Shown here one piece after another: positions 44,287 through 57,562 of a stretch of 64,000 bases of DNA; position 1 is the stretch's first letter, and each line of letters begins with the position of its first letter. Origin of the DNA: Cymodocea nodosa (lineage: Eukaryota; Streptophyta; Magnoliopsida; Alismatales; Cymodoceaceae); the NCBI GenBank assembly GCA_036874045.1, contig CM072337.1:2790001-2854000 (forward strand). The letters run 5' to 3'. The translations under genes and the position numbers were made by a program. The notes under the pieces were generated by a model. It did not search any database. It was not told the origin of the DNA and worked only from the letters and a program-made list of their open reading frames with translations.

Positions 44287-46238
44287 TGTTTGGGTTTTCC
44301 CAACACTACACTAGAAAAACTTGGATTTGTTACTTCTATTTTTACTTAGTTAATTTATCTTTATGTCTATTCTTTCTTTTAGAAGTAAACAAACAACCTT
44401 TAATACAATTTAGATATTAATTCCAATTTGTACTTTAACTGCAAGTGCACAGTGTCTATTGTATTAGTGTGCAAGTACAGGTCGATCCCACAGGGAATTG
44501 CTGACGAATTTAAGAAATGTTCGATTGTGAACAATTCAAATTTATATTCCATAAGCACTCCGTTGAGTTATAATTAACTCAACGGACTAAGTTCGTTGAG
44601 TTATAGTTAACTCAACGGACTATCCTTGTGGACTTAAGTTAACTCCACGAGCCTATCTCTTCTTTATAATACTGCTATTTACAAAGGAATTCGGCCAACC
44701 ATTGGGCAATTCCACAAATTGTAAATAACATCAATTAAGCTTTTTAATGCTAATTAACATTGGATTTATCATTAAGCAATACTAACATTCAGATGATTCA
44801 AATAGTCACCATTAAAATCTTTAAGTTTTTTGTACGAACCAATTTCAATAAACTGTAAAATTAAAACTAACATAAACAATCATAAAACTGATACAAATAA
44901 CATTAATCACGATACAACACAAACAATACAACACTCAAATACAACATACAAACAAAGATAAATTGTTTTTGGTATTTTTGTTTTGATGTGAACATGGAAA
45001 TGTGCGAAAGGTGAAATGTAAAGTAATCTCAATTGACAGTAAATACTTCTGACACTACTTGCAATGCGATTACACCATTGAAAATTAAACCACTTACAAT
45101 TTTGTCTCCTCTCCCTATAGAATCGCGAGTCCAGAATTGCAAGATGATCTCCTTTTCAGCATATAGGCATCAGCCCGAAGCCAAGGCTAAAAGCTTTACG
45201 ATCTCTTGAAATATGAGTCGACGCTTGGTGAAAATGTCTTCTCTTCCCGCAACGCGATCACTCCTCACAGTGGTTGTCAGGCACTATGTTTGGCTCAGAA
45301 TCGACCCGACATCAGGCAAGTATCCTCATAGACTTCTGATTATTGGTGATTATGGTGGTGATACAATGGTTGGTGTGATACTTCGTAGAATCGCCGATAC
45401 TGTCTGCAGAAAGCTCGGTACTCCTCCTCTATATACATTGTCGTCCATCGATCACACTTTATTCTTTTTTTCTTCTTTTCTTTTATATTTCTTAAGTAGT
45501 AACTACTTCTGTTTGAATGATCAGTTGGATTTCCTTCCTTCAGATCAACGGCGATGCTTCCTTCTCCATACGCGATTGCATTCCTGTGTGATACGTGCAA
45601 ATGTGGTTTTTCCTTCCAACTGTCTGTTCCTGCAACCGCTACAGTGGCATTTTAGAAAATAACTATAAAATACATGCAATAAAGAAATAAGCCGCTAACC
45701 TAACGTGTTACCTTAGTGTATATTCATGTAACTCAACGCGTGTAGTTATACTAACTTAACGAGTTAAGCATGTGCATCTCACGTGATATTCTAAAGCATT
45801 TAAATTCAACACGTGCATAAAATACATGCAATAAAGAAATAAGCCGCTAACCTAACGCGTTACCTTAGTGTATATTCATATAACTCAACGCGTACAGTTA
45901 TGCTAACTTAACGAGTTATAACTTAAGTAAATCCACCAGCTCTCGACACGTGCCAGTAGTAGTTTAAACATAAAATAACATTTCAGAGAGTTACAGGTCT
46001 AACTATCCAATGCTCAGATGCATTTTCGGATACTTAAGAATTTCACAGCCTGCAACTTACTGACAATTCATAAATGTACTAAATTAACATTAATTCCCCA
46101 AAATTAAGCAGATTCTTCAATTAAAGCATATAACAGTGCAATTATAACATAATGGCTTAATTCTCATATGATAAGCTAAATATTATGCAATTAACCATCA
46201 TTTAACCGTTAATAATATGCACTTTTTCATTCTAAACA
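44287..46238 (-). repeat. 5' LTR of copy B
   Basis: 1952 bases, minus strand TGTTTAGAATG...AACCCAAACA, with palindromes (44555-44655), TATA box (45480-45487, minus), an antisense open frame 45213-45662 and the duplicated CTAACGCGTT block (45690-45925). Confidence 0.93.
45213..45662 (+). other. Antisense open frame (149 codons) in the 5' LTR of B
   Basis: Same frame as 36220-36669, reading MSRRLVKM, with several amino-acid differences and no stop. Coding status unknown. Confidence 0.3.
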
Positions 46239-47796
46239 CTGACCCACCTAGTTTTGATGCTGCCGTTAGCGGACCAGAAGCCGTACATTGGTTGGGAGCT
46301 ATGCAAGAAGAACTATAATCTTTGCATAAGAATAGGACTTGGGAGTTGGTAAAACGTCCCAAGGATAGGAATATTGTTGGTTGCAAATGGGTGTTCAAAA
46401 GAAAATCAGGAACGCTGGCAACCTTGGAATACAATATAAGGCAAGATTGGTAGCAAAAGGGTTTTCACAGAAGGAGGGTGTGGACTTCAATGAAGTCTTT
46501 GCTCTAGTAGTTAGACGCACCTCTATTCGAGTCCTTTTGGCAATTGTTGCAGTAAAGGATTTAGAACTTGAACAGTTGGATGTGAAAACAGCTTTCTTAT
46601 ATGGTGATTTAGATGAGGACATCTGGATGGAACAGCCAATAGGTTTTGTAGAAAGAGGTAGATCAGACCTCGTTTGTAAGCTGTAGAAATCTTTGTATAG
46701 GCTGAAATAGTCTCCTAGGCAGTGGTATAAAAGATTTGATTCTTTTATCACTGATGTTGGTTTTGTTAGAAGTAGTTTTGATTCATGTGTCTATATTAAA
46801 CAAATTAAAGAAGAATTTGTTTACTTGCTCTTGTATGTGGATGATATTTTGATTGCAGCCAAAGATGTCAATGAAATACAAGTTTTGAAAGACACATTGA
46901 AATCTGAATTTGCAATGAAGGATTTAGGACCGATAGGTAAAATCCTTGGGATGGAGATTTATCATGACAGGAACATTGGAAGATTATTTCTCCATCAGCA
47001 CAGTTATGTTTTGAAAATTTTGAACAGGTTTGGCATGACTTCAAGTAAGGCCATCAGAACGCCCTATGATAGGAACCTACGATTATCAGTTGCTATGGCA
47101 CCTCAGACGCAATCTAAAAAAGAGTACATGAAGAAAGTTCCATATTCACAGGCAGTTGGCAGTCTTATGTATGCCATGTTTTGTACTCGTCCGGATCTTG
47201 CTTACCCTCTTAGTGTTGTAAGCAGGTTTATGTTAAATCCAGGGAAGAGTCATTGGCAGGTCGTGAAAATGATCTTTAGGTACTTAAAGGGCATGTCTGA
47301 TGTAAGACTGATTTATGGTGTTAAACATAACTGTAGTGTAGCTGGATATTCTGATTCAGATTTTACAGGTGATGTTGATCAACGTAGATCCTTAACAGGA
47401 TATGTCTTCACATTGGCAGATTCCATTATTAGTTGGAAATATACTCTACAACCTACTATATCTTTATCCACCATAGAGGCTGAGTATATGGCAATGACAG
47501 AAGCTGCAAAAGAAGGTATTTGGCTAAAGAGGTTACTTGGAGACTTTGGTCTGTGATATGATAAAGTAGAAATTTTCTGTGATAGTCTCAGTGCCATCAG
47601 CTTAACGAAGGACAATGTGTTTCATGACAGGACAAAGCACATTGATGTTCGTTATCACTTTCTTAGAACAGAAGATCGTGCGAAGATTTTGAAGATCAAC
47701 ACACATGACAATCCAGCTGGTATGTTTACGAAAGGCGTTCTTGAAAGCAAGTTTAAGCATTGCTTAGACTTACTTAATGTGTTTGCTTATAGTTGA
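46239..47796 (+). pseudogene. Element E pol, 3' part (reverse transcriptase, RNase H)
   Basis: Resumes in frame with 35294 (DPPSFDAAVSGPEA), then WELVKRPK, KARLVAKGFSQKEGVDF, LDVKTAFLYGDL, catalytic YVDDILIA, and RNase H with SLSTIEAEYMA and KHIDVRYHFLR, ending NVFAYS. Breaks: TAA at 46316-46318, a frameshift near 46415, TAG at 46684-46686 and 46708-46710 (both Gln), TGA near 47554. Confidence 0.93.
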
Positions 47797-47859
47797 CCCG
47801 TCGGGTCTTTTGAAGATGGAAATTTGTTTGGTTCTAGGTGGAGTTTGTAAATTCAAAGC

Positions 47860-47869
47860 AAGGTGGAGA
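47860..47869 (+). other. Polypurine tract of element E
   Basis: AAGGTGGAGA just before the 3' LTR. Confidence 0.8.
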
Positions 47870-47870
47870 T

Positions 47871-48176
47871 TGTTATTATGTGTCTTGAATTAGTTTGTTA
47901 CACATAAAGGTAGTTTTGTCCTTAGCCACTTGGGGGTACACAAATGTTATAAATAGACCCCCAACGTGTGCTTTTAGATGATGATGAATTTTGTATCATT
48001 TTGTGATCACCTAGAGAGAATCATTTAATTGAGCTCCATCCGTGGACGTACCCAATTGGGAACTACGTTAAACCTTGGTGTTTTTGCAGTTGTTTCACAC
48101 ATTTTTCCCATTTGTCTTCTTCTTTCTTCTCCACAAGTCTAAGCTTCTCCCTTTTCGCACTTCTTTTCGCATAACA
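47871..48176 (+). repeat. 3' LTR of copia element E
   Basis: TGTTATTATG...CGCATAACA, followed by the AGTGA duplication at 48177-48181. Confidence 0.95.
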
Positions 48177-48181
48177 AGTGA

Positions 48182-51100
48182 ATTAATGTCTAGTAAGTAA
48201 TCCATCTATTAACCAACTAAAATTTAAATAAATAACAACATGCTACAATAAGGAAATTTATAAACGTAAAATACATACCGAATAGTTTAGCAAATTTAAC
48301 GGTCCTTCATTTTACATAATAAGCCAAAAGAACTAGGCCAACCAAACACATCTTTTTAGTTTCTCCTTATTTAATTAGTTATGACTGTATATTCTCCTTT
48401 ATAGTAGGGTCAAACACAACTACATATTTCTCCTTGTAATAGGGTTAAGTAGTCACATACTGTCTCATAACTAGACTACGAATACCTCAAGTTGCCCTGA
48501 AATGGTCAAGCATATCATGCCTTAATCATATACACAACATCACAATATCATGCTCCTATGGTCGAGTTTCATAGTTAATCTAATTGATTCAACTTTTATT
48601 TGAACCAAATTTAACCATACATAATAGGTTGGTCATTAATCAAATCAAGTGCACAAGTTCCACACCATCTCATAATATTTCAAATCATGAAGCATCCACA
48701 TAATACACAACACTCACACATCATAAAATGCAGTAGTCCATTTACATTGGGAATCATCATCTATATTTACCTGTAAGTTGGATAAAGCCACAATATACAA
48801 CATTTCTAGGTATTAATAATTCAAGCATGTATCAAGCATACTAACAAAGATGCATCACCAGCCATAACTTTAAGAATTTAAGACTTTTAAATACCTTGTA
48901 GCTACAAGTCTTACCACCAGGCAAGTTAACCAACGAAGACAACATGCAACTCACCTCTCGTACTTACCGCTCTCCTCTCACGCGGGATCAACGGCCACCG
49001 GAACGAACGGAGCCACCACTGGAACACACGAGTTCACGAACGCATGGTTTTTCTCTCGCGTCGGATCATCCTCCACTTGATTTTCTTCTTTCACAGTCGA
49101 TGCTCATGTGGAGGCTCCTCGCGCAACTCTCTTTTGCTCTTGTTAAGGTCAAATTGATTTAACTTAGAAACTGGTGAGTAAGAATCGTTGATGATGAAAA
49201 ATTGATAAACAACTCGATGACAAGTGAATATAATCAAGTAAATTTGATGCACAAGTGAAATACATGTAAATGAAAGCTCGGACCATGGTAAATATACATG
49301 TAAAAATTTGTAGTAATTCACCCCCACAACAAAAGCTATGTCTATTCCTTCCACCCGTCACTTGAGCGTTCCATTAAATAGCGTTGTTATTCTAGGCTAA
49401 CACTCTATCACTTGCTCCTTTAACCTTGGCAAATCTACCAAGCAACCTTGTTAAACTTGCCAAGTAACCTCCTCGCAGCTTAGTGAGTTGTCACCACAAC
49501 TTGATGATACAAGTTTTTAATCTGTAACTGCAAAGGAGTCACTTACACTATGGTTGTACGTGTCAAGCAAGAGGTACCACAGGCAACCAACCTATGATTT
49601 GTTCGACGAGCAAATAACTTTAAAGGCGGGCCATCACATTTCGCTAGCCAACGGATGGTAAGAGAGGACAGGTGATCGAGGAAGTCGTAACTTGGTTGAC
49701 AATACGTTTGGGTGATCAAACATTTCAAGTGACATTCATCGAGTTTCACTAGCGGGGACAGGACCAATGAGCCATCGAAGACCCATCGCAACAAAATTCA
49801 CATGGCTAATTTTCACCTTTTGAAACACTTCAAAACCACAATCCACTAGATCCCAAAGCTCCTTTCTCAAAGATGAATGCTTGGAAAACGCATGCTAAGA
49901 ATGCTTTCAAAATGCCTTGAAGTGAGAGAGAGTTCCAAAGAGCTGTATTTTGAGCATAAGAGAAGTTGGAAGCACCAGAGGTGTGATCCTTTCGTCTAAC
50001 TGGGCTTATTTATATTGGCATGTCATTTCTCTAATGACCGGTCGGATTGGTTTGTCGATATGGAAATTGATATACCATTCAATATAAACCCTAGCTTCCT
50101 AAAGGTTAAACAGTGTATTGATGAGAAAATTGGTCTGCTGGTGGTCATTCGAAGCCCTAAGCAAACAATGTGTCATTTTGTAGTAATTGTATTTTATTCC
50201 TACTCTACTCTAGAGAGCAACTATAGTTTGTTCCAAAAGAACAATATTCTAACATTGATAAAGATATTCCAATTTGAGTTTGGCAACTATTGTTCCTTGA
50301 AATGATATACCAATATCAAGAATTAGTATATCGATTTGGTTTAGAATTTACTTACGCTCTTGGTTCAGAATTCAATACTCTATTTTATAGAAATTATGTA
50401 TTGGTTTGTGGTAGTGTGTCATTTCTAAATAAAATATATAAATAAATTTTAATGATCATCTATTCTAAGTGTTCTATATAGGAATTCTAGCATGAGAAAG
50501 AATACTAATTAAGATTTACAATTTTTTTTAAAATGCACTTTTCACAACTTAATACAACATTTATAATTTTCAAAATTTCAACAAATTTTATCATCATCCT
50601 TGAACTTTTTTTCTCCAATTTTACTTATCCCCCGTTTGTTTATGTTTCTCATCAAAAAATAAAATGTTGGAAAATAGTGGAAATGATAAGAAATGGAAAT
50701 AACAAAATATGACAAGAAATGTAGTAGTATTTATGCATTAGAGAAAACGACATGAAATTAAAATGAAATGTTTGTATAATTATAGGAAATAACACGAAAT
50801 TTTAAAGTTAATATTTTTACAAAAATTAAATAATAAATTAAGAAAATAAATTGGAAAAAAATATTATATGTCAAAAGTATTATTTTAAAATATAAAGTGT
50901 AATATACATTAAAATTTCAAGTAAGACAAACATAATATGTGAAATAATATATTTGTAATTAACATCATAAGTATGGTTCATTACAACTCAATATTTTTCA
51001 AAGATGTTATATATTATGGGTCTATTTGTGTATTTAAAATTTAAATTCTACATAATTTGATAAAAAAAATTTGAAATCCAAGTATTTGTGCACATTCAGA

Positions 51101-51300
51101 AATTTGATGGAAATTAAAATTTAAGTGTTTATGCATATGACAAAATTGATTTTTAATGAAGTAATGAATTAAAGTAATTAGTGAAAATGTAATTAATCAA
51201 GGAATGAGTTTAAAGGACAAGATTAAGTTAATTAAATGAAATTATAACTTAGATAAAACATAAAAATATCTATGTTAAAAGAAAAAATTAAATCAAATTG
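48182..51300. other. Flanking DNA, no gene seen
   Basis: AT-rich with a GC-richer part at 48940-49800. No frame has a recognisable domain; probably very old repeats. Confidence 0.45.
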
Positions 51301-51309
51301 TAACTTATG

Positions 51310-51640
51310 TCTTAAGCTCGATCAAAAAAAAAAAAAAAAAAAGTCTCTTTCATAGTTGAACCGAAGTCTAACTTAAGTTCAACTGAATCCTTAAAATAAA
51401 TAAATAAAATGTTTCAATTGAATCAAAACCTACATTTAGTTCGATTGAAAAATAAATAAATAAATAAAATAAAGATTCGATCAAACCGCACATGTCATCA
51501 TCTCAATCGAAACCTAAAAATAAAAAGACAAACAAAAGTTTGGTTGAACCGAAGATTACTCTCAACTCAACTGAAACTAAAGAATAAAATAAAATAAAAA
51601 TAAATAGGATTTTCAGTCAAATCAAAACCAAACTAAATAA
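51310..51640 (+). repeat. Degenerate minisatellite with GGTTGAACCGAA-like core
   Basis: About six units of 45-60 bases: TTGAACCGAAG, AGTTCAACTGAA, TTCGATTGAAA or GGTTGAACCGAAG alternating with AAATAAATAAA spacers. The core resembles the minisatellite of copies B and D, but decayed. Confidence 0.5.
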
Positions 51641-51779
51641 ATAAACAAAAGAAAAATGTAAACAAAAGAAATTGACACATTTTAATTATATTACATGTTT
51701 AAAACAACAAAAGGTAAATTATATTATTAAATTCTATATTTCATTTGAAGGTACAGAAAAATGTATATTACAATAAATA

Positions 51780-52950
51780 TGTTCATTATGATGTTTGTAA
51801 TACCCTCATTCACGACCATCCTACATTGCATTTATGATATTTTTATGAAATTTATCTATAATTTCTTTTCTTTGCTCTTGCGTACTATTTCCAATAGTGT
51901 TAACTATTTCATATTGTCCTTCTACATTTGTAAAGTCTTCAACTTGTACATCACATTTATCTTCTTGTACTTCATCTTCAAGATCTTGACATAAATCTAT
52001 TTTATCTGCTTTACGAATGAAATTATGAACTAAAAAATATGCTAACACTATTTTTGCTTGAGTTGTGAAAGGAAATGACATATATCCTCATAATATTGTA
52101 AAATGATATTTGACTACTCCAAATGTATGTTCAATTACCATCCTCAACTATGAATGTCTATGGTTGAAGTTTTTCACTACATTAGTTGGTTGTCAATTTC
52201 CTTCATATTTTGATAAGTGATATCGAACACCTCAAAATAGACAAACTCAAGCTTATTTGGAAATCCAATATCAATTAAGTAAAATTTACCTGCATGTGTT
52301 TGAACATCCTTTGAAATAAGTTTAATTTTAATTGACAAGTGAAACAAAGGTAGATCATAAGTACTATACCTCGTGGTACTTGCAAACCAATTTCATTGAC
52401 TTATCACATCTTGAAGGAGTCGAGCATTAGTAGTTGAACCTTCTCACCCACTAAGAACATAGGTAAATTTCATATCAAAATTGCATGCAGCCAATACGTT
52501 TTGTGACAATTCACCTTTTTTATTCCCAAATCAAGCATTCTCCTTTCCATAAATTGTGGCTTTAATGTGTGTACCATCAATAGCACCTATACAATCCTAC
52601 TCATACCAAAAACAAATTTAATTAATATATAAACAAATAATATCAAATGTCAAAATTATTGTAAAGATTAAAATGTTTACCTTGAAATATGGATAAACAT
52701 TGATATCATTCTAAATTCAATTGTATGTAGCAACTTCATATTTAACTAAAAGTATATCACTTATTTTTAATATAGCATTTACCATTTCATTGAAATATGT
52801 ACTGTCCATGCTGAGCGATGAAAACGCTCTCTGATTACTCCATACCTCTAATTTTGTCCAACTATCACTAAAAAAATAGCAAGTTTCTCCTCTACACTCA
52901 TATTTCTACTATCTGATATTACTTTCATATTTCTTAATAATCCACAAAAT
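51780..52950 (-). pseudogene. Second PIF/Harbinger transposase remnant
   Basis: Minus strand: GAIDGTHIKATIYGKENA with the first catalytic Asp (codon 52576-52578), QNVLAACNFDMKFTYVLSGWEGS, GKFYLIDIGFPN with the second Asp, then KIVLAYFLVHNFIRK and an acidic C-terminus (52081-51821). Many stops and shifts. It abuts the truncated F-box gene of unit C. No Myb partner or terminal repeats identified. Confidence 0.78.
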
Positions 52951-53078
52951 TGTGAAAAAACATTTTAACTCATTCAATAAATTTTCCTACAATTGTATGT
53001 TTAATATGGTGATGATGGATCTAACAATCTTTGTATATATTCTTCTCCTTCTGTGTTATATATGCGAGTGGTGGATGT

Positions 53079-53286
53079 TTGAACTACGATTAAATGATCT
53101 CCATATGAATCCATCTCTAATCTTAGTCATTTTTGCAGCTTGTAGTCCTTGAAAATATTTTTCTTCAATACAGTCTTTAATTTCCTTTGATACACAACAT
53201 AGTATGCACAGATCTTTAGCTAACAAGTTACTTAATACTTCCCTTAGTGCATCCATTGGTAATTGCATCAATTCCATTTGTCGATT
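53079..53286 (-). pseudogene. F-box gene, unit C (truncated exon 2)
   Basis: After the acceptor TTATACAG the exon reads ATGGAATTGATGCAATTACC and encodes the F-box (LPMDALREVLSNLLAKDLC, CVSKEIKDCIEEKYF) up to WRSFNRSSN, where homology ends. Only the SKP1-binding half remains. Confidence 0.85.
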
Positions 53287-54844
53287 CTGTATAACACAAA
53301 CAAAAATTTAGTAAAGACAAAAATTAACATAACTACTGCACACCCTCGTGGAGTTAAGGCATAACTCAACGGACTAAGTTCATTGAGTTAAAAATTAACT
53401 CTACGATACTATTAACTAAAAATAAAAAAAAAACATATATACATATAGATAGTTGCTTCAGATATGCTACTTCATTCAGCTGCCCTCCCAGAAGAGGTAT
53501 CAATTTCATTAACCATTCTATTGACAGGATTAGGTATAGCTTGTATTGGCAATCCTCGAGTAGGTCTAACTTCCATTGGTTCCTTCTGTCTAAGTGATAT
53601 ATTTCTATTCTAATTTTGAATTGCAGCATTTCCAAATATAAATTCTAGACAATTATTTACTTGTTAGATTATCTTTTCTAATTTTTTTATTCTAGCTCCT
53701 TGTTCAATTAATACTTCATAACTTATGTTTTTCTCATTTATATTTTCTCCTCCTTGGAAATTGTTGTTTCTCCAAGATAAATTTGGGTGATTTCTCCAAT
53801 TAGGATTATAAGAATTTCCCAAGTTATCTCTCTGGTTTCTAACATAAATAATATCTAAGTCATTTATGTTTGCATTCTTTTCTGCTAGCTTTTGATTTAA
53901 TGATAACTCTTCTATTTTCTTTGTTAATTCATTTAATTTTACTTCAAGCATAGTATTGAAATTTATTTCATGCATTCCTCTTGGTAATATTTTTTTATCT
54001 ACAATAGCTTCAGCCGAATTTTCCCACTATGCAGTTCTTTTTGCAAAATTTTCTAAATATGCCCATGCTTCTTCACTACATAATTTTAAAAATCCATTTT
54101 GACAAGTAGATTCTAATAAAGATTTCATTGAAACATCTATGCCTTCATAAATTATACCTATTAATTATGCTTTACTCATTGCATGATGTGGACATTGAGT
54201 TAGTAAATCTTTAAATCTTTCAAAATATTTTCAGAATGATTCACCCTATTTTTGGCTACACATTAATATTTCTTTCTTCTTTTTAATCGTTTGATGTGTT
54301 GGATAATATTTTTCCAGAAAAACAAAGCAAAATTCAGTCTATGTAGAAATTGAATCAGGCGATAGAGTATATAATTATCTCTTAGCTGTGTCTTTTAAAG
54401 AAAAAGGAATATATCTAAGTTTAATAGCATCTATACTCATGTTCAGCATTTTCATCATTTGACAAACTTCGTTAAATTCTCTAAGGAAATAATAGGCATC
54501 CTTTCTTTCTAATCCATGAAAATGTGGCAATTGACTAATATAATTAGATTTCAGTTCAAACCTATCTCCCTTAAAGTTTGGTAATTGAATACATTAAGGT
54601 TCATCAACTAATTCAGGATACAAAATCTCTCCTAATGGTTTTTCTACTGGAGCAACCATCTCTACGTTCTCTTTTAATGAAAGGTTAGCTACAACCCAAG
54701 GAATTTCTTTAAAGTTTAGTTCAGAAAATTTTTCAGTACTCCTCTGCAATGAAAATTCCTGGGTAGGTGTTCTTACTAATTGTTTAGTGCTTAGAGAATG
54801 AGTCCATGTGCTCATAAATAAATAGCAGAAGATTAATTACATAC
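53287..54844 (-). other. Intron of the F-box transcript, unit C
   Basis: GTATGT donor (54844-54839) and TTATACAG acceptor, 1558 bases; the same boundaries as in B and those removed in A. Confidence 0.85.
53640..54815 (-). pseudogene. Ty3 gag (capsid) ORF, unit C
   Basis: ATG at 54815 (MSTWTHSLSTKQLV). Same protein as in B, through FELKSNYIS, FCFVFLEKYYP and NPNWRNHPNLSWRNN. Stops include TAG at 54246-54248 and 54027-54029 shared with B, plus a TGA for Trp near 54234. No zinc knuckle. Confidence 0.82.
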
Positions 54845-55380
54845 TAGTCTAAAGCTTTCCATTCTATAAATATTTGTTGTCGGATGAAGTTGAATCAGCT
54901 GTTTCTCCTTCCAGTTCCTCCAACACCTTCTCCTTTCTTTTAAAAGTGCTGGTAACTCGTAAATAACATTCTCTTTTATATATATACTGCGCATCCATAA
55001 AGTGAATAAATCTCGTTCCAAGAACGTGTCTTGCAACGTGCATCGTAGTTCCTATTTATATGGGTATGTGTACCACTACTAATTTCAAATTTTGGTAACC
55101 ACTAAACCGACGAAGCTTCGTTCGTGGTTAAAAGAATAACCATTCTGCTTAATATATGAACTAACCTCATTGAGTTACAGAAAACTCAACAGAATACAGT
55201 CGGTTACTGTTGCTAACTCCACGGACTAACTTCGTTGAGTTACAGATAACTCAACGGAGTGACTTTATATTATATTACTGAACTCGTGGAGTTACGTTTA
55301 ACTCAACAGACTTACTTCATTGAGTTAACACTTAGCAACAACTAAGTTTTACTCTCGTAAGTTCCTCTCTGTTCTTCTTT
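54845..55380 (-). other. Leader and exon 1 of the cassette, unit C
   Basis: Palindrome array at 55340-55130, then TATAAATAGG (55060-55051) and exon 1. From the ATG at about 54994 exon 1 is open to the donor (MRSIYIKENVIYELPALL, then KERRRCWRNWKEKQ, MESFRL), in frame with the F-box exon. Confidence 0.72.
55051..55060 (-). promoter_or_regulatory. Internal TATA box of the capsid/F-box cassette, unit C
   Basis: TATAAATAGG, a perfect plant TATA box, about 30-60 bases before exon 1 ATGs and downstream of the palindrome array and a GTGGTACAC motif. It suggests the cassette is driven separately from the LTR. Confidence 0.55.
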
Positions 55381-55715
55381 TATTGTTTATTCTGCTAACT
55401 GAAATAAAGTTAAATTTATGTCATTAATGCATCATTCTAATTAAAATACGTTTAAATCTGAGCATTATATAAAGATTTAACTTGCAGGTCATTTTATGTT
55501 ATGCAGAATTTACATTTTACCTTATAACATGCAGAAATTTTTAAGCAGTTATCTTGTTATTCAGCAAATTGTAAATCTGTTACATATTCATTCATAAAGT
55601 TTCACAATAACATAATATTCAATAATATCCATTCATTTCACATTCAAAACACGTATGAAAATTGCATCTGAAAAATTTACATTCATTAATATGAATCAAT
55701 TACATTAAAAGTACA

Positions 55716-57562
55716 TGTTTGTGTTTTCCCAGCACTACACTAGAAAAACTTGGATTTGTTACTTCTATTTTTTTTACTTAGTTAATTTATCTTTATGCCT
55801 ATTCTTTCTTTTAGAAGTAAACAAATAACCTTTAATACAATTTAGATATTAATTCCAATTTGTACTTTTACTGTAAGTGCACAGTGTCTATTGTATTAGT
55901 GTGCAAGTACAGGTCAATCCCACAAGGAATTGCTGACGAATTTAAGAAATGTTTGATTGTGAACAATTCAAATTTATATTCAATAAGCACTCCGTTGAGT
56001 TACAGTTAACTCAACGGACGAAGTTCGTTGAGTTATGGCTAACTCAACGGACTATGCTTGTGGACTTAAGTTAACTCCACGAGCTTGTCTCTTCTTTATA
56101 ATACTACTATTTACAGAGGAATTCGGCCAACCATTGGGCGATTCCACAGATTGTAAATAACATCAATTAAGCTTTTTAATGCTAGTTAACATTGGATTTA
56201 TCATTAAGCAATACTAACATTTAGATGATTCAAACAGTCACCATTAAAATCTTTAAGTTTTTTTGTACAAACCAATTTCAGTAAACTGTAAAATTAAAAC
56301 TAACATAAAACAATCATAAAACTGATACAGATAACATTAATCACGATACAACACTCAAATAAAACATACAAACAAAGATAAATTGTTTTTGGTATTTTTG
56401 TTTTTGCTGTAATGGGCGAAACGTGAAATGTAAAGTAATCTCACTTGACAGTAAATACTTCCGACACTACTTGCAACGTGATTACACCACTGAAAATTAA
56501 ACCATTTACAATTCTATCTCCTCTCCCTATAGAATCGCAAGTCCAAAATTGCAAGATGATCTCCTCTTCAGCATACAGGTATCAACCCGAAGCCAAGGCT
56601 AAAAGCTTTACGATCTCCTAAAATATGAGTCGGCGCTTGGTGAAAATGGCTTTCCTTCCCGCGACGCGATCACTCCTCACAGTGGTTGTCAAGCACTATG
56701 TTTGGCTCGAAATCAACCCGACATTAGGCAAGTATCCTCACAGACCTCCGATGATTGGTGATTATGGTGGTGATACGATGGTTGGTGTGATACTTCGGAG
56801 AATCGCCGATACTTTTTGCAGAAAGCTCGGTGCTCCTCCTCTATATACACCGGTCGTCCATCGATCACACACGCTTCTTCTTTTTTTCTTCTTTTCTTTT
56901 ATATTTCTTCAGTAGTAACTGCTTCTGCTTGAATGGTCGGTTGGATTTCCTTCCCTCAGATCAACGACGATGATTTTTTTCTCCCTACGCGATTGAATTT
57001 AAGCATGATACGTGTAAATGTGGTTTTTCCTTCCAACTGTCTGTTCCTGTAACCGCTACAGTGGCATATTAGAAAATATATAGTCCATGGAGTTACAGAT
57101 AACTCAACAGACTTCCTTCGTTGATTTAACTACAAAACACGTGCAAAAATAACAACTTAAGTTTATAACGCTAACCTAACGCGTTGCCTTAGTGTTCAAT
57201 ATAGCAACTCAACGCGAACAATTATGCTAACTTAACGAGTTATAACTTAAGTAAATCTACCAGATCTCAACATGTGTTAGCAGCAGTTTAAACATAAAAT
57301 AACATTTCGGAGAGTTACAGGTATAACTATCCGATGCTCAGATGCATTTTTGGATACTTAAGAATTTCACAGCCTGCAATTTACCAACAGTTCATAAATG
57401 TACTAAATTAACATTAATTCCCCAAAATTAAGCAGATTCTTCAATTAAAGCATATAACAATGCAATTATAACATAATGGCTTAATTCTCCTATGATAAGC
57501 TAAATATTATGCAATTAACCATCATTTAACCGTTAATAATATGCACTTTTTCATTCTAAACA
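55716..57562 (-). repeat. 3' LTR of copy D
   Basis: Minus strand TGTTTAGAATG...GGGAAAACACAAACA, 1847 bases. Bases 57138-57216 are identical to 7138-7216 of the Sirevirus LTR. Palindromes at 55985-56085 and 57085-57125; antisense frame at 56625-56915. Confidence 0.92.

Larger units (their letters stand above)
35295..46238 (-). mobile_element. Ty3-type F-box element, copy B (complete ends, internal pol deletion)
   Basis: Two LTRs of 1.95 kb, tRNA-Asp-type primer site, polypurine tract and a target duplication inside copia element E. Internal order in its own 5'-3' sense: zinc-knuckle ORF, integrase, minisatellite, leader with palindromes and exon 1, capsid ORF inside an intron, F-box gene, 3' UTR. 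Protease, RT and RNase H are deleted. Confidence 0.93.
31594..48176 (+). mobile_element. Tork/Tnt1-like Ty1/copia element E, split by Ty3 element B
   Basis: LTRs of 307 and 306 bases (31594-31900, 47871-48176), initiator-Met tRNA primer site, gag-pol, polypurine tract and perfect AGTGA duplications. Removing element B (35295-46238) and one copy of its duplication leaves about 5.6 kb, normal for the lineage, and restores the reading frame across the insertion. Confidence 0.95.
53079..55715 (-). mobile_element. Ty3-type F-box element, unit C (partial, unspliced cassette)
   Basis: Contains the segment upstream of the leader (55715-55380), leader, exon 1, intron with capsid ORF and the first 70 codons of the F-box gene, then stops at 53079 against Harbinger sequence. 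The right side is cut by insertion of element D at 55716, leaving GTACA as the likely target site (55711-55715). Confidence 0.88.
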
